From positions 9,034,727 to 9,098,726 of the forward strand of contig CM073327.1 in NCBI GenBank assembly GCA_037043015.1: a stretch of DNA of 64,000 nt, in the 5' to 3' direction. Below the pieces are notes generated by a model. The model had not been told where the DNA came from and searched no databases. It was given only the letters and a program-made list of their open reading frames with translations. Source of the stretch: Bryum argenteum. Lineage: Eukaryota > Streptophyta > Bryopsida > Bryales > Bryaceae. Positions 36,311 to 47,687 of the stretch are shown here, piece after piece; position 1 is the first letter of the stretch, and every line of letters begins with the position of its first letter. The translations under genes and the position numbers were made by a program.

Positions 36311-36904
36311 ATTTTGAAATTGTTTCCATTCAGTTTCAGAATGATTGTTAACTACAATAAGAGAATAGTATTTGTAAAAATTCAGTAGCTCTCAAGAGTA
36401 GGTTTCCTTCTTCATGTGGCTAAGATTTGCTACTTAAGAGGTACTGGATTTCAAAAGCATCTTGTACAAGAAACCCTAAGACTTGAAGTATTTGATTTGC
36501 TGTGAAAAAAACCCTAGTACTTGTAGTATTTGATTTGTTGTAAAAGATGTCTATGATGATGTCTGCAAGATGTCTTAGAGCATGTCTATGAAGATGTCTA
36601 AATGTGTTGATGGAATTCTGTTTTGGAAGGTGGGACATAAGGGGTCGGGGCAGCAAACACGATCTGAGGCCGCGAAGCGACATGCGTGCTTGTAGGTGAG
36701 TGGAACAAATGTATGCATAGATGTCCCTAACATTGTTTTTAATGATGTCTAGAAGGATGTTTGAAGAAATGTCTAAGCAGACGTTTGCAAGAATGTCTAA
36801 CTGTGTCGATATCTTGAGGTTAGGAAGTAAACCATCTCAACCTAGGTAGTGCAATTAAATGGAATTAAATCAGAATTCTTTTATCTTTACAAACCCTTCT
36901 TTAA

Positions 36905-37878
36905 CCCCTAAACGCCCGAGCCTATTTTTACCAAAAAAGCACATTTCCATAGAAATCGTTATAGATGAAAATCAAGAGAAGCTATTAAGATCTCAACCGT
37001 ACAAACTTGTAATAGACTTATCCAAGATCATGTGGACCAAAATTTGAGTCATGAGGCCTTATAGATCGGGAGATCGTAACATATTAATATCAAAAACAAA
37101 CTACAAAATTTCATCATTTTCACTTTGAGGTGGAAATGCTACCAATATACCTATTGCAATGAAAAAATCACCAACGAGAAAGATGTTCACCTTCATCTTA
37201 ATAAGTCCTTTACCCAACAAAAATTCATCAAAAAAATATCTTGGCTCAAATAAACGCCATGCAATGGTAAAAACTACCAAACATTTTACAAAGGAATAAT
37301 GGTCCAAAACTAGACCCTTTGCATTCAATTTCATGCCTTATCTTCAAAACATCTTCGATCTTGTTAAGGTTTCTACCACTTAGACTAGACTCTAATTGGA
37401 GGCCATTCCAAAAAATTAAGTTGAAATCCAACGGTGGATGAGGGAGATATAGCTCCTCAAATATCATCCATTTTCTCACTTTTTTTGTTGACAAAACATC
37501 ATTGCAAATCCAATAGCAAAATCATTTGGATCAAAAAACTTCTCACTACAAAGTTGTTAAGAATCACCTTAAGATCATGACCATGAAAAAAAATATCATG
37601 AAAAACTATTTTTAATTTCACATAATTGGCTTGCAATGGTAATACATGCCCCATGCTTGGAAACCCAAAAACAAGAGCTGTCTTCACTAAAGTGCATTTC
37701 ATTAATTCATAATTTGTTGTATGGGCTTGCAAATTCTACAACACAAACTAGACTTGATTTGGAACCTAACCCAAGTGATTTCATCCAAAACGGACCTCGG
37801 ATGAAGAAGATACGGCTCTTCAAAGTTTCTGGATGTACATCCAAAATGTCGTTTTTCGACATCGTGGGCGTTTAAGGG
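36905..37878. mobile_element. TTAA-flanked MITE, piggyBac-like (974 bp)
   Basis: TTAA at 36901-36904 and 37879-37882. The ends are CCCCTAAACGCCC and, on the reverse strand, CCCTTAAACGCCC. It is inserted in CACTA element 2. The interior is unlike the 362-bp family. The reading frames inside are short and unrecognised. Confidence 0.8.
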
Positions 37879-38952
37879 TTAAATGCAGTTGATATTGGCT
37901 TATTGAATATGTGTAGCGGCGGGACATGCACATGACCATACGGGTATCAACACCAAGCGATGGTAGTTGAGGGACTTACAGAGTTCAGATTGTGGGTGCG
38001 TAGTATGTCGTAGTTGTTGACAGGCGTATAAGTAAATACTCTAGTTTTGTGTTATCTGAGGTTTTAATGACCTAAGCAGTATATGTTTGACTCATACTTT
38101 TTGATGTGACAGTGTTTACGATTGATGTTATGTGAGACGTCTGTGTATTATAGATCTGATGACTATATAAACATCTAAAAATGTCATCCTAGATGTCCTT
38201 TCATGTGCCCAAAAAACATCAATAGTAACATTGTTGCAAACATCATGTTTAACACAAAACGTTCACATCAATGTCCTACGGGATGTCGCTACAAACATCC
38301 GAGCAAACATCACAAATTTGATAAGGACATCAACCTAAACATCATTCTACGCACTAGAAACATCTTATAAGACATAAAAATTGTCTTCTAATATATTTTG
38401 AAAGACATTGCATACGTCTTGCAAGACATCTTGTATAACATCTAAGATGTCTTGCAAGACATTTAAGTCGTCTTACGTCATGTCTAATACTATCATGAGA
38501 GGAGCATGAAACCCCCCGAAATATGCTGACGTGGCATGCCACGTCATTTTCCCGGGTCCACGTCAACTTTTCCCGCATGCCACGTGGGATTTTCCCGCGT
38601 GCCACTTTGGATTTTCAAAGGGTCCACGTAGGATTCTGGCGCCGCCATGTCATCTTTCGTGGGACCACGTAAAATTCCACATCATGATGAATTTCATCCC
38701 CATGTGGCACTGCCCGTTGAATTCAAGCTGATGTGTCATCTACGTGGCACCTACGTGGCACACTTTTTACCCTTCCAAAATTACCTTAAGACATCTTCAA
38801 TCTTAAGACATTTTCCTGTCTTTTTAGACGTCTGCTTAGACATCTGTCATGTCTAGGATGTCTTATCGTCTATAAGACATCCGAATTAATGTTTATGATG
38901 TCTTTTTAGACATCATTTACAACATCACTAAAAACGCAGGTTTCTTATAGTG

Positions 38953-40140
38953 GCAACTCGGCATGTCTCCTTGGGTTTTAGGTCGCTTGGAAGGTTCAAT
39001 ATCAAGATGACTCTTCTTCGCATATCCTCCTCCATTGGCTCGGCGAAGTCATAATCCAGTTCAAGCTTAAAGTCTTCCAAGCTTCCGGCTTCAATCCGAG
39101 CACGTTTGGTCAGACTTTCACTGGAATTTCCTAAGTGGCCACTTTCGGGAAGGAACTCAATCCTTTCCCTTCTTCTTAACGGCCTCTACGACAAACTGAA
39201 GCTCTCCAATATGCTCCTTTTGCTTCTTCAATCTTCACTAGGGTGAACTTCCGTCTTTTTGTTCCATGGGTAGTAAATCCCTCATGGACATCAACCGCCT
39301 CTCTTTTGCTCGACTCGTCTTCTTGTTGGCTTCCTCCATACCCGATTGTAGCCCGTGCAACTTCTCTTGTTGGAATGCTTGCCTCGCCATTCTCTTTAGT
39401 TCTTCCCAGTTAGAGAGTTCTTCCATCTTCAACGTTCTCAACTTCTCTGGAAATTTAATTCTCTCCGTTGTCCAAGTATGTTGCGAGACCCTTTCTTACC
39501 TCGTTAACCCTTAAACGTCAAGCCCCTCTGAAAATACACTCGAAACCAAGCCCGAGGGGCGTGCTTGGACGTTTCAGGGTTAAGCTTGATCTCCAAGTCA
39601 TCTTCCTACGTTCGTTAACCACTCTCATTTGACATACAAATGGAACAAGAAAGGAGTCAAGGGTGTCGGTTTAATACTACTCAAATTACCTACTTCCTAG
39701 GTAGAGATTTTGTCGAGAATGACAATGTTCTCCAACCGCACTCTACTTTCCTAGATAAAGATTCGAGGATCGCTTGAGTGAGCTTCAATGGTCAGCTTGT
39801 CCGGACTAAAAATAGGCACCATGAACGGCAACAAATGCCTCTCTCTATGATTGACACGAGTGTCAACTCGGAAACCGTCGTAGGCACGTAGTTGTACAAA
39901 GAACTTCCGCCTCAAGTCTTTATTTCCCTGTATCAATTCAAACTTTTGCGGGTTCTCCAAGAAGTCGTAAACATGCATCCATATCATCGGCCCCACTCCG
40001 CATACTTCCCCGGATGGCGTGCTTGGAGAATTCCGGGTTATCCACCTTTTGCACCACGTTCAGCACCAATTGCTTGCTCGTTGTATCCTTCAATGTGAAC
40101 CGTAAAATCACCATGTACGTGGCAATTGGTTACAAGGGGT
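38953..40140 (-). pseudogene. Decayed gene of unknown family, central part
   Basis: This continues, across CACTA element 2, the minus-strand gene at 31626-34335. Open stretches read as plausible protein: about 39996-39751 (FLENPQKFELIQ, KLTIEAHSSDPRIF, with one frameshift just upstream joining TLKDTTSKQLVLNVVQK) and about 39514-39238 (MEELSNWEELKRMARQAF, KTSRAKERRLMS). Another runs up to the CACTA junction (LELDYDFAEPMEEDM). Frameshifts, a 72-bp hairpin insertion and the two CACTA elements show it is dead. No family is recognised. Confidence 0.5.
39508..39579. mobile_element. Miniature 72-bp TTAA-flanked foldback element
   Basis: TTAA at 39504-39507 and 39580-39583. The ends CCCTTAAACGTC and CCCTGAAACGTC (reverse strand) are followed by further pairing arms, so nearly the whole element folds into a hairpin. 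It is the smallest member of the TTAA family here and lies inside the decayed gene. Confidence 0.75.
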
Positions 40141-40739
40141 TGACTCAAGAAATCACATGAAGAGAAGAATAATTAAGGAAGAGGAGAAAACAAGAAGAGG
40201 ATGAAAAAAAACAAGAAGAATAAGGAAGAGAAGAAAGCTCCCTCGCCGGATCACCTTGAAAATGACCCGTAATCTTTTGCTTGCCCTTTCTTTGTCCTAG
40301 TTCCGTTTAATGCGTGATATAGCTCTTTGGAAGCTAAGCCTATTGTGCAACTTACCTCAAAATCTTAGAAGCATAAGATTAGAAATCTAGTACTAATTGC
40401 TAAAAGACGGAGGGCTATTTTTCTACTGCATGCAGAGGAAACTCGTCATCACCTCTAACTTCAAAGACTCATTTCTCCCTCTATATAATCGGAACTGGAT
40501 GTGTCATATACCAATGGAAAGCTCTTCTTACAAGCTACACACTTACAAATCTTAGCTAACTTGCAAATGAATGCAGTAACTGATAGGAAAAAACCAAGAT
40601 ACACAAAGAAAGGAAACTACCCATACATGAGCGTTCAAGTAATCATTATCAACATAGAATATTAGATCAATAGCGGGGAAAAGAAGACCGTAGGCCTTCT
40701 TTCTCCTAACAAATAAGCACGACAAGGAAGAAAAGAAAA

Positions 40740-41058
40740 ATAGAGACAAGATTGATAGGAGATTGACTCGCTTACTCCAGTAAGTCATTCATCAACCAAT
40801 TACCCTTACGATGCGACTACATTACTATAACTATACATAACAAGCATTGAGAGCGTGACTCGGAGAAATGGGCAAGAAAACATATGTCCCGTTTCCGTAG
40901 CCGTTCTCACCCAGGTCCTCAAAACTATGACTATATATATGACTAGTGCATGACTTGACCCTCTTAGGACTGCTCTTAGGCTAAACAAATGACTCGGTTG
41001 ACTACAGTCATACGTGCTTAGTCACATCTAGTCACATTGGGCTGAATTTGTTGTAGTG
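40740..41058. mobile_element. Truncated relative of CACTA element 1
   Basis: Read on the reverse strand from 41058, it starts CACTACAACAAATTCAGCCC and follows the first ~200 bp of element 1 with mismatches, including ACATATGTTT and several AGTCAT motifs. No opposite end was found. The left limit is approximate. Confidence 0.7.
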
Positions 41059-41699
41059 CACAAAAAAAACACAACATTGAATTCCTCTTCAAAGAAGCCT
41101 AGAAACAAGCTCTTAAGTACATAGTAAGGAGCTGCAAAAGAGGCGGCTTACACTAATACTAACTAAGGCTTAAGGCTATCACTAAGGCCTTCATGGATGA
41201 AAGTACCACTATTTTACGGCGCTCCGTCCTTGATTTATTCATCAACGGCTCTACCAATCATATGACTTACACATGCCACCACAAAGTTAAATGAACAAAA
41301 CCAAAACAATTACTTATAAACGGAAACATGAACATCAAAACTTAGATGTGCATGAGCGATGGTAAAATGTCCGACTCTTATTTAAGCAATTAGCCTATTC
41401 CAACTTTTAGGTTTCACTAAGGAGACTACTTTTAGGCTCTAGTCTTTGTCCATTATTCATTAGTTTCACTAAGGGAGATCTTCCTTCCTCTAATCTTTCT
41501 CCACTGAATCTAATCTTAAGCTTAATTTTGCGCCGAACATTCTAGCCAAGGCCGTTTATAAACTAATTACTAACATGCATATTGCATTTGTAACTAGATT
41601 ATTGTGCAATTTAGCCGAAATACCTCAAGATGATATTGTTTGCTAACTCTTTATTACTAAAACCCAAAATATACAACAATTCAACAAGAGAGAGCTTAC
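41059..41699. other. AT-rich sequence without a recognisable gene
   Basis: No coding region, RNA gene or repeat could be supported here. Confidence 0.5.
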
Positions 41700-42550
41700 G
41701 CGCTCTAGCATAGCGTACTTGGCAAAGTCAGTGACATCCGATGGGGCCTAAATCCTCTTCGAGTTTGTCCCGCACATTCAAATATGCGTGAACCTCTGGT
41801 ATGTGCATTTGTATCACATCGGGGTCCCTTCGTCCATTCCGGATGTTTCCGGGCTTGAATTGCAGCCACCCGAGTTGGCACTCTTCGTGTCATTATTTGA
41901 CGCTCGGAAAAAACTTCGCACTCTTCTCCCTCTCACTCAAAAAGCTCAAAAATTGCTCTCGCTACTAGTTAGGCATTGCTAACTGCAGTTGGAGAGAATG
42001 ATCAATGCGCCACCCATTGACTGCAGCACACCTCCGAGTGCGCAATCCAACCACGTCCAAACTCGATTGCCCTTCCTATCAAGAATTTTGTTACAGTTTG
42101 CCAATTCAAGAACTTTAACAAAACCTAGATTTTTGCTTGCTCTCTCTCTGTCTCCAAACTCTAACTCTGCAATGAGTCAATTTTGCGACTTACTTTTATT
42201 TATCATGCTTAACATTATTCTAACACAACTCTAAATACTAACAGACTTACCATTTTCAGGAGACTGAGGTTCGATAGGTGGTACGGGGCGACCTTCTACA
42301 AATGTCCAAGCTTCCAAGGGTGGCACTACTCACCTCCAAAGCCAACCGCCCTTACATGTTGTCCAACTCTCTAATAGTCCCCTTCCACTCATGTCTCTCA
42401 CTTCATTCGGAACATTACCGAAAACGACTCTACTTTTCACGGGGACTAGTTTGGAGCGGGACAACTTTTCCAACCCAATATTCTGCAATGCACACAAGTA
42501 TCCCATAATGCCCAAGGTGTGAGAGTGAAGCTCCATCCCAAGCCTCACCC
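41700..42550 (-). pseudogene. Possible 5' remnants of the decayed minus-strand gene
   Basis: Two stretches look protein-like on the minus strand. One is about 41850-41700 (DVIQMHIPEVHAYLNVRDKL, then after a frameshift DVTDFAKYAMLER next to a GTAAGC donor). The other is about 42330-42252 (VPPLEAWTFVEGRPVPP, next to a GTAAGT donor). They lie upstream of the decayed gene on the same strand and may be its earlier exons, or belong to something unrelated. Confidence 0.3.
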
Positions 42551-43199
42551 CTTAGAGCTACTAAGGCTCTTTCAGGCACCATGAGGAAGAGAGGAGGGAG
42601 ACCATGAACTCCTCCTTATGGTACCTTCTCCGTTCTTTGGTAGGCCACTTCCCCTCTTGTGTTAAGGGACCTTCTGTAATACACTTTATTTTGGAAGACC
42701 ACCCGTTTTTGCCCTTGTTCCAAAAACTTCCCCTCATGCTAGGTCCTAGCTCAGTTATTCTAATGGATCGTGCAAGTTCGTTTTCAACATCTACTCTTTA
42801 ATTGGATATGAATGGACCAATCCGAGTTCTGAAATCCCGACCACTTTGAAGAGCCATATCTCGTAGATCATTCTTTTGCTCACCATGAGCCTAGGCATTT
42901 TGGAAAGCTCTTGTTCATAACTTTCTAATAACATGCAACATGCTCCATTTAATGGTTATTTGGAGTCATGATGTCACCATCTCCCTCTCTTGAAGTGTCT
43001 GAGGAATGTGCTCTACCTTAGGGAGCCATATCTCATACTTGACAAGTCAAAGTCACCTATTCATTGATCCTTGGTTCTGTGCTCAAGCAAGGTTCCGAAT
43101 AATGTAAGATACATCTACCAAGTTTGTCCCGAGTATTACGCCATTGAGTGTTGATGTTTGCTTGTGACTCTTCTTCGTCACCTCACCTTTTCTCTTGCC

Positions 43200-43410
43200 A
43201 AGCCCGTGATGTTAACCCCCGGGGTTCTCTTAGCACACCACGGTGTGCGGAAATCCTTTGGAAAGGAATGCGACAGACGTAGCTTATTGCCACTACAATG
43301 GAGACGTGCTCATAATATTGAAAAGTTGGTTTGGCCTGCCAATTCACCATACTTGAATTCAATGGAGAAAGTTTGGAACTTGGATGTAAATATATGCTCA
43401 AACATTGTAG
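43200..43410 (+). pseudogene. Tc1/mariner transposase relic
   Basis: The frame around 43310-43385 encodes WPANSPYLNSMEKVW. This matches the well-known WPxxSPDLNPIENxW signature around the second catalytic aspartate of Tc1/mariner DDE transposases, with that aspartate (SPDLNP) replaced by Tyr. Upstream residues are not alignable by eye, so this is a fragment without function. Confidence 0.6.
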
Positions 43411-44752
43411 TAGACCTAATAGTAAGCTAGAAAAACAGAAAAAAAATCAAACTGCCTATCAATAGAGTGGCTTTGTACATTGATTTCCAATATGCCTCAT
43501 AGAATGCAAGCAGTGATTGCAGCTACGGGTGGTAGTACTAGATGGTAGTATGCGCCAAAAAGCTCTCTTGATGTACATTTTCACAACTTCATAAAGCAAA
43601 CTTGTTACATCATGAAACTAGATTCTACTATCTTTGCAATACACTTTACGGCTCAAACATCTGTTCATTTTTGAAACCGCTAGAGCTTTTTGAAGCTCAG
43701 TGATTCCCAACATTGATTCAGTTTGAAAAAAATAATCAAATTATTTCTATATCCAACTGTACAGTACCCAAAAAATTATTTACCTTTATTTCTTGAATCG
43801 TCGCAACAAGTTTCTTGTAGTAGGGTAACTCAAAATGAGATTCTGACAAGAATTTCAAACACTTAGCTACGAGGTTTAGTGGACAAATGAAAGCCATAGT
43901 TGTGACTCACGAGCTTGATATGGGTACCACTAAGACGCGTCTCATTATGTGTGACCTATGTGTAATTCATTATATATGTGCCAGAAATTCCTTTTTTAAC
44001 TACATGTATACAAGTATAGCCATGTCACCTATAATACCATCTGGTTAGAATAATTTTTCAATATCAAAAAAGTAGTTTAAAAATAATCACACTATTTTGG
44101 AGGGGTACCCATATCAGACCCTTTCCCAACTGCTAAACTTGGGATGTTCCAAAATGTCAACGGCCACAAATTTGAGATTTTTGAGAGACGGCCTAAACTT
44201 GCAGTATGGTAAGGTGTCCTATAATGGCGCAATTCTCAGCACAGAAAATCTACTGGAATGTTGCCAGTGCACGCAATTTTGGTGCATGGGGAAAATTAGT
44301 AGAAAACTAGAGCAAGTGGAATCATCATTTTTCGACTCTTCTACAGTGAGTAATGAATTTTTAAAGATGGAAATATAGGTGTTCCTAAAATGGTGCCCTA
44401 AAGTGACGCCCTATAATCTTTGCAGAGTGTACATGGTACTATTGTAAGGAGAAGCTATTATGTACGTGACAGTGAAGATTACTAGGGCTCCATTTTCGGC
44501 ACTGCGCCATTTTTGGCTGCTCTACCATAAGTACAACAGAAATGTTTGCACCAACATCAACTCCAAACATGCCACCATAACAAAGACTTTTTCTGACTTG
44601 CAATTATAAAATGGATCCTTGGGATCTAAGAATCATATTGGATTGAGTGCTGGAGTGTTTGTCCTAGATTTGAGTGTCGATGGGGGTCAAAAATTTTGGG
44701 CATATGGTTTGTGCGCATTGTCTGTGCATGTCTATGTACGTTGTACAGTGAG
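43411..44752. other. AT-rich sequence without a recognisable gene
   Basis: A 93-codon frame at 44097-44378 has no recognisable motif and no context. Nothing else is supported. Confidence 0.4.
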
Positions 44753-45382
44753 GTCCAACATGGAATGGCGTTTTTGGTTTTGCAGTGGGAAAAAAATCAA
44801 GTCAGCCTACTTTGGAAGCCTCTAGAGAGCTCAAAAATTGGTATTTTACCTTGAAAATTTTACCATAGGCTTGAAATCAAGTTGTTAGTATGCCTACCAA
44901 GTTTCAAAGTTTCATGGCAAATGGGCCATTTTTAGCCATTGGGAGGGTGTCAAAGTTGGTTGGAGTGGAGTTGATTTCTACAAGCATACCGCAAAATAAC
45001 ACATGTTGGTAGATTGGGAATATCTTTTTTTTTCACTAATATTTTGGACTTCAGATTTTTACCATGTATCAATAACACAAATTGTGTTCTACCACAAAAA
45101 AATCAAAGCAAGGAAAAATGATCTCAATTCTTGGGAGGCTGTCAAAGGTTGGCAGGAGTGAAAAATAATTTACAACTACCTATCTTGGTAGATTTCAAAT
45201 AACTTTTTTCTGTTGAATTGTTTGGCTTTGAAACTTGGTAGGCATACTAACAACTTGATTTCAAGCCTATGGTAAAATTTTCAAGGTAAAATACCAATTT
45301 TTGAGCTCTCTAGAGGCTTCCAAAGTAGGCTGACTTGATTTTTTTCCCACTGCAAAACCAAAAACGCCATTCCATGTTGGAC
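44753..45382. repeat. Perfect 157-bp inverted repeat with 316-bp loop
   Basis: 44753-44909 and 45226-45382 are exact reverse complements over 157 bp as read base by base; weaker pairing extends a few bases outward. A transcript would form a long perfect hairpin. It could be the long terminal inverted repeats of a foldback or Mutator-like element, or a hairpin small-RNA locus. No transposase or target duplication is evident. Confidence 0.85.
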
Positions 45383-45548
45383 CCTACTGTACATATTTTT
45401 TTGGTTTTTGCATGTTTGTTGTGCACTTGATAGAAATGGCGACAAGGACTTCGAGCACTTAAAAAAGAGGAGTCATTGTGGGGGATGCGGAGTGGTGAAA
45501 TGTCAACTTATTGTATTGCAAAGTTGGAAATGAGTTGGTCAATTGTCT

Positions 45549-45663
45549 TCATGGTTTGGAAGAACTATTGTGAGAGTGATACAGTGGTAGTGCAGATCCG
45601 TACTTTTCATGGTCTGAAAGAACAATTGTCAGAGTAATACAATGGTAGTGCAGAATCGTAGTG
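45549..45663. repeat. Two ~58-bp direct repeats
   Basis: 45549-45605 and 45608-45663 share CATGGT, GAACWATTGT and ACARTGGTAGTGCAGA with a few differences. Confidence 0.65.
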
Positions 45664-47687
45664 GAAGGGCTCAAAAGCTTTGTATTTGTGATGATAGGGA
45701 CCTTGTATGCATTCATACACAAAATTGTCACCTATCTCTTGGAGGAATCATTGAGCAAATGAGGGTCAAGGTTTGCAAGTGCACAACCTCAACATATATC
45801 AATATCTCGATTATCAATGAGTATTTGGTAATCGAGTTGGAGGCTTGGAGCAGATAAGCCATTTTCAGTCAAAGACACAACACAGATAGGCTAGCAAGGC
45901 ACATAAGAATTGGACCCTATTAGATTGGCGCAGTGTTATGTGGACAAATGAGTCCTTGTTTGAAATTGGAAAGAGGTCCTAATAAGTAAAGGTTTGGCGT
46001 CAAGCATATATACGCTACTCATTGGATTGCGTAGCTCTTACATTCAAGTCAAGTTGGACTTCTGTCATGATAAGGCTGGGGTGCCTTCATTGGCTTTGAG
46101 AAGTACCCTTTTATTGTATTCATACTTTACAAGCGCACAAGTAATGATTTTGTGAATATTGTGTATAAAGTTTCCTTAAGTCGTTTGTTTCCTTAACCTA
46201 CGAAAGACTGTTAGGGACTCTGTACAAAATAGGCCAATATCACAAAGCCAAGAAAAATTGATCAAAATCAATCCATTGAACAAGCATGGAAGCCATCTCT
46301 GAGAAAATAATTGGGATCCTCATTTCTAGCATGCCTTAATGTATAAGCGTTGTAATTGATGCTTACGCTGGTAGGTTGTGTATCCTAAGATACATACTAT
46401 ATTGTTGTCTGATTTTCCAAGTTTGTTGTAAATTTTTCTTTCTACATGATCAAAGTACACTGCATTACCATTTTATTGCAATTTTTTATCCATGATTTGA
46501 CCATAAATAGAAGTTGTAATGTCAATTACATCTCCAAGTTACTTTCATGCCTCTATGATACGATAAATGTGGCTCATTTGTAGGGTACCGTACAGTACCA
46601 TCTAGATGATTTACAAATTTAGCTGTGAGGGCAATTTTCCAATCAACTTCAAATATTGCCTGTGCACTCAAAATTGATCTGATTTCAAATCGTAAAGTGC
46701 ATTACAATTACCAAGAAGTCTACTACATCTTCGACACAAGTTTACACATTTATCAATGAATGTAATATAAAATACTACAAATACTTCAATCATACACTGT
46801 TCATAAATAAGTGCTACTATTCTTTCTAAATTTGAATTTGTTCATTCTAGCACATGTGCAAATTTGAAATGAGCTCACAAATGTGTTCTTTAGATACTAG
46901 AGCTCACTCCTAATGTGTTCTTGTGTTGTTTTGCGAAGAAATTTTAAAAAAAATTTATTGCATAGCATTTACAGTGGATTGATACGTCATCCCTCAAAAT
47001 GAGCAGAGTAATCAAATTTGAGCTTAGTAACTGGTGCATGAGAGATATCACTTGATTTGTCATGCACCACCCTTCAATTTCTAGTGCAGCTTTGTGAAGC
47101 TCTAGGTGGGAGCCCTTTTACAAGCTTTTATGAAAATATCACGACCTAGTCAAAACTTGCTTTTCAGATCGTAGCATGAAGTGGAGGTGATACAATTATG
47201 CATGTAGAAGAAGCTCTCTTATCTGAAGAACAGAATTTGGAAACTCATTCAAATTTGCATGCTAGAATGAACATTCGCACTAAAACAAGAAATGGTAACA
47301 ACTATTGTTAGGTAGTGTATGAAGTATTTGTAATCTTATACACTATTTTCTTTAATTAATGTGTAAACTTCTGTCGCAGATGCAATAGTCTCCCGGACTC
47401 ATTGGAAACAATCACATGTAAGGAACTCGGATCAATTTTGAGTGCACAATGTTAAAAAGTTGATTGAATTCGTAAAGGGTACTGTACAGTGCAGCACATT
47501 CAACCTCATTTTCATTATGAATCGAATAGATCAGGACCAGAAACGGTCTCTGTTCACTGCAATCTACTCTGGTCAACTTGAAACTGCAATTTAGTTCTAC
47601 ACTTTTCAATCTGAACGTATACTACGCAATTGATATAAACTTCACAGAACTTTCTAGTCTTCTACTAACACGACTCTAGATCTGTAG
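45664..47687. other. Intergenic sequence and LecRLK 3' flank, no gene seen
   Basis: AT-rich, without a supported coding region. GTAC-rich motifs such as GGTACCGTACAGTACC (46584-46600) recur at 47476 and 50522. Confidence 0.45.

Larger units (their letters stand above)
34336..38952. mobile_element. CACTA-type non-autonomous transposon 2 (4617 bp)
   Basis: The left end is CACTATAAGAAAACCCTG; the right end on the reverse strand is CACTATAAGAAACCTGCG. The 3-bp target duplication GCA lies at 34333-34335 and 38953-38955. Subterminal regions carry many GATGTCTT / AAGACATC repeats in both orientations. The middle is very AT-rich and has no long reading frame, so the element depends on a transposase elsewhere. 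It splits the decayed minus-strand gene and itself contains a TTAA-flanked element (36905-37878). Confidence 0.88.

Noticed and set aside
36420-36683. 87-codon frame inside CACTA element 2
   Set aside because: No similarity to a transposase or any family I recognise, and it lies in repetitive low-complexity sequence.
44097-44378. 93-codon plus-strand frame
   Set aside because: No recognisable motif, no splice context and no second copy; probably chance.
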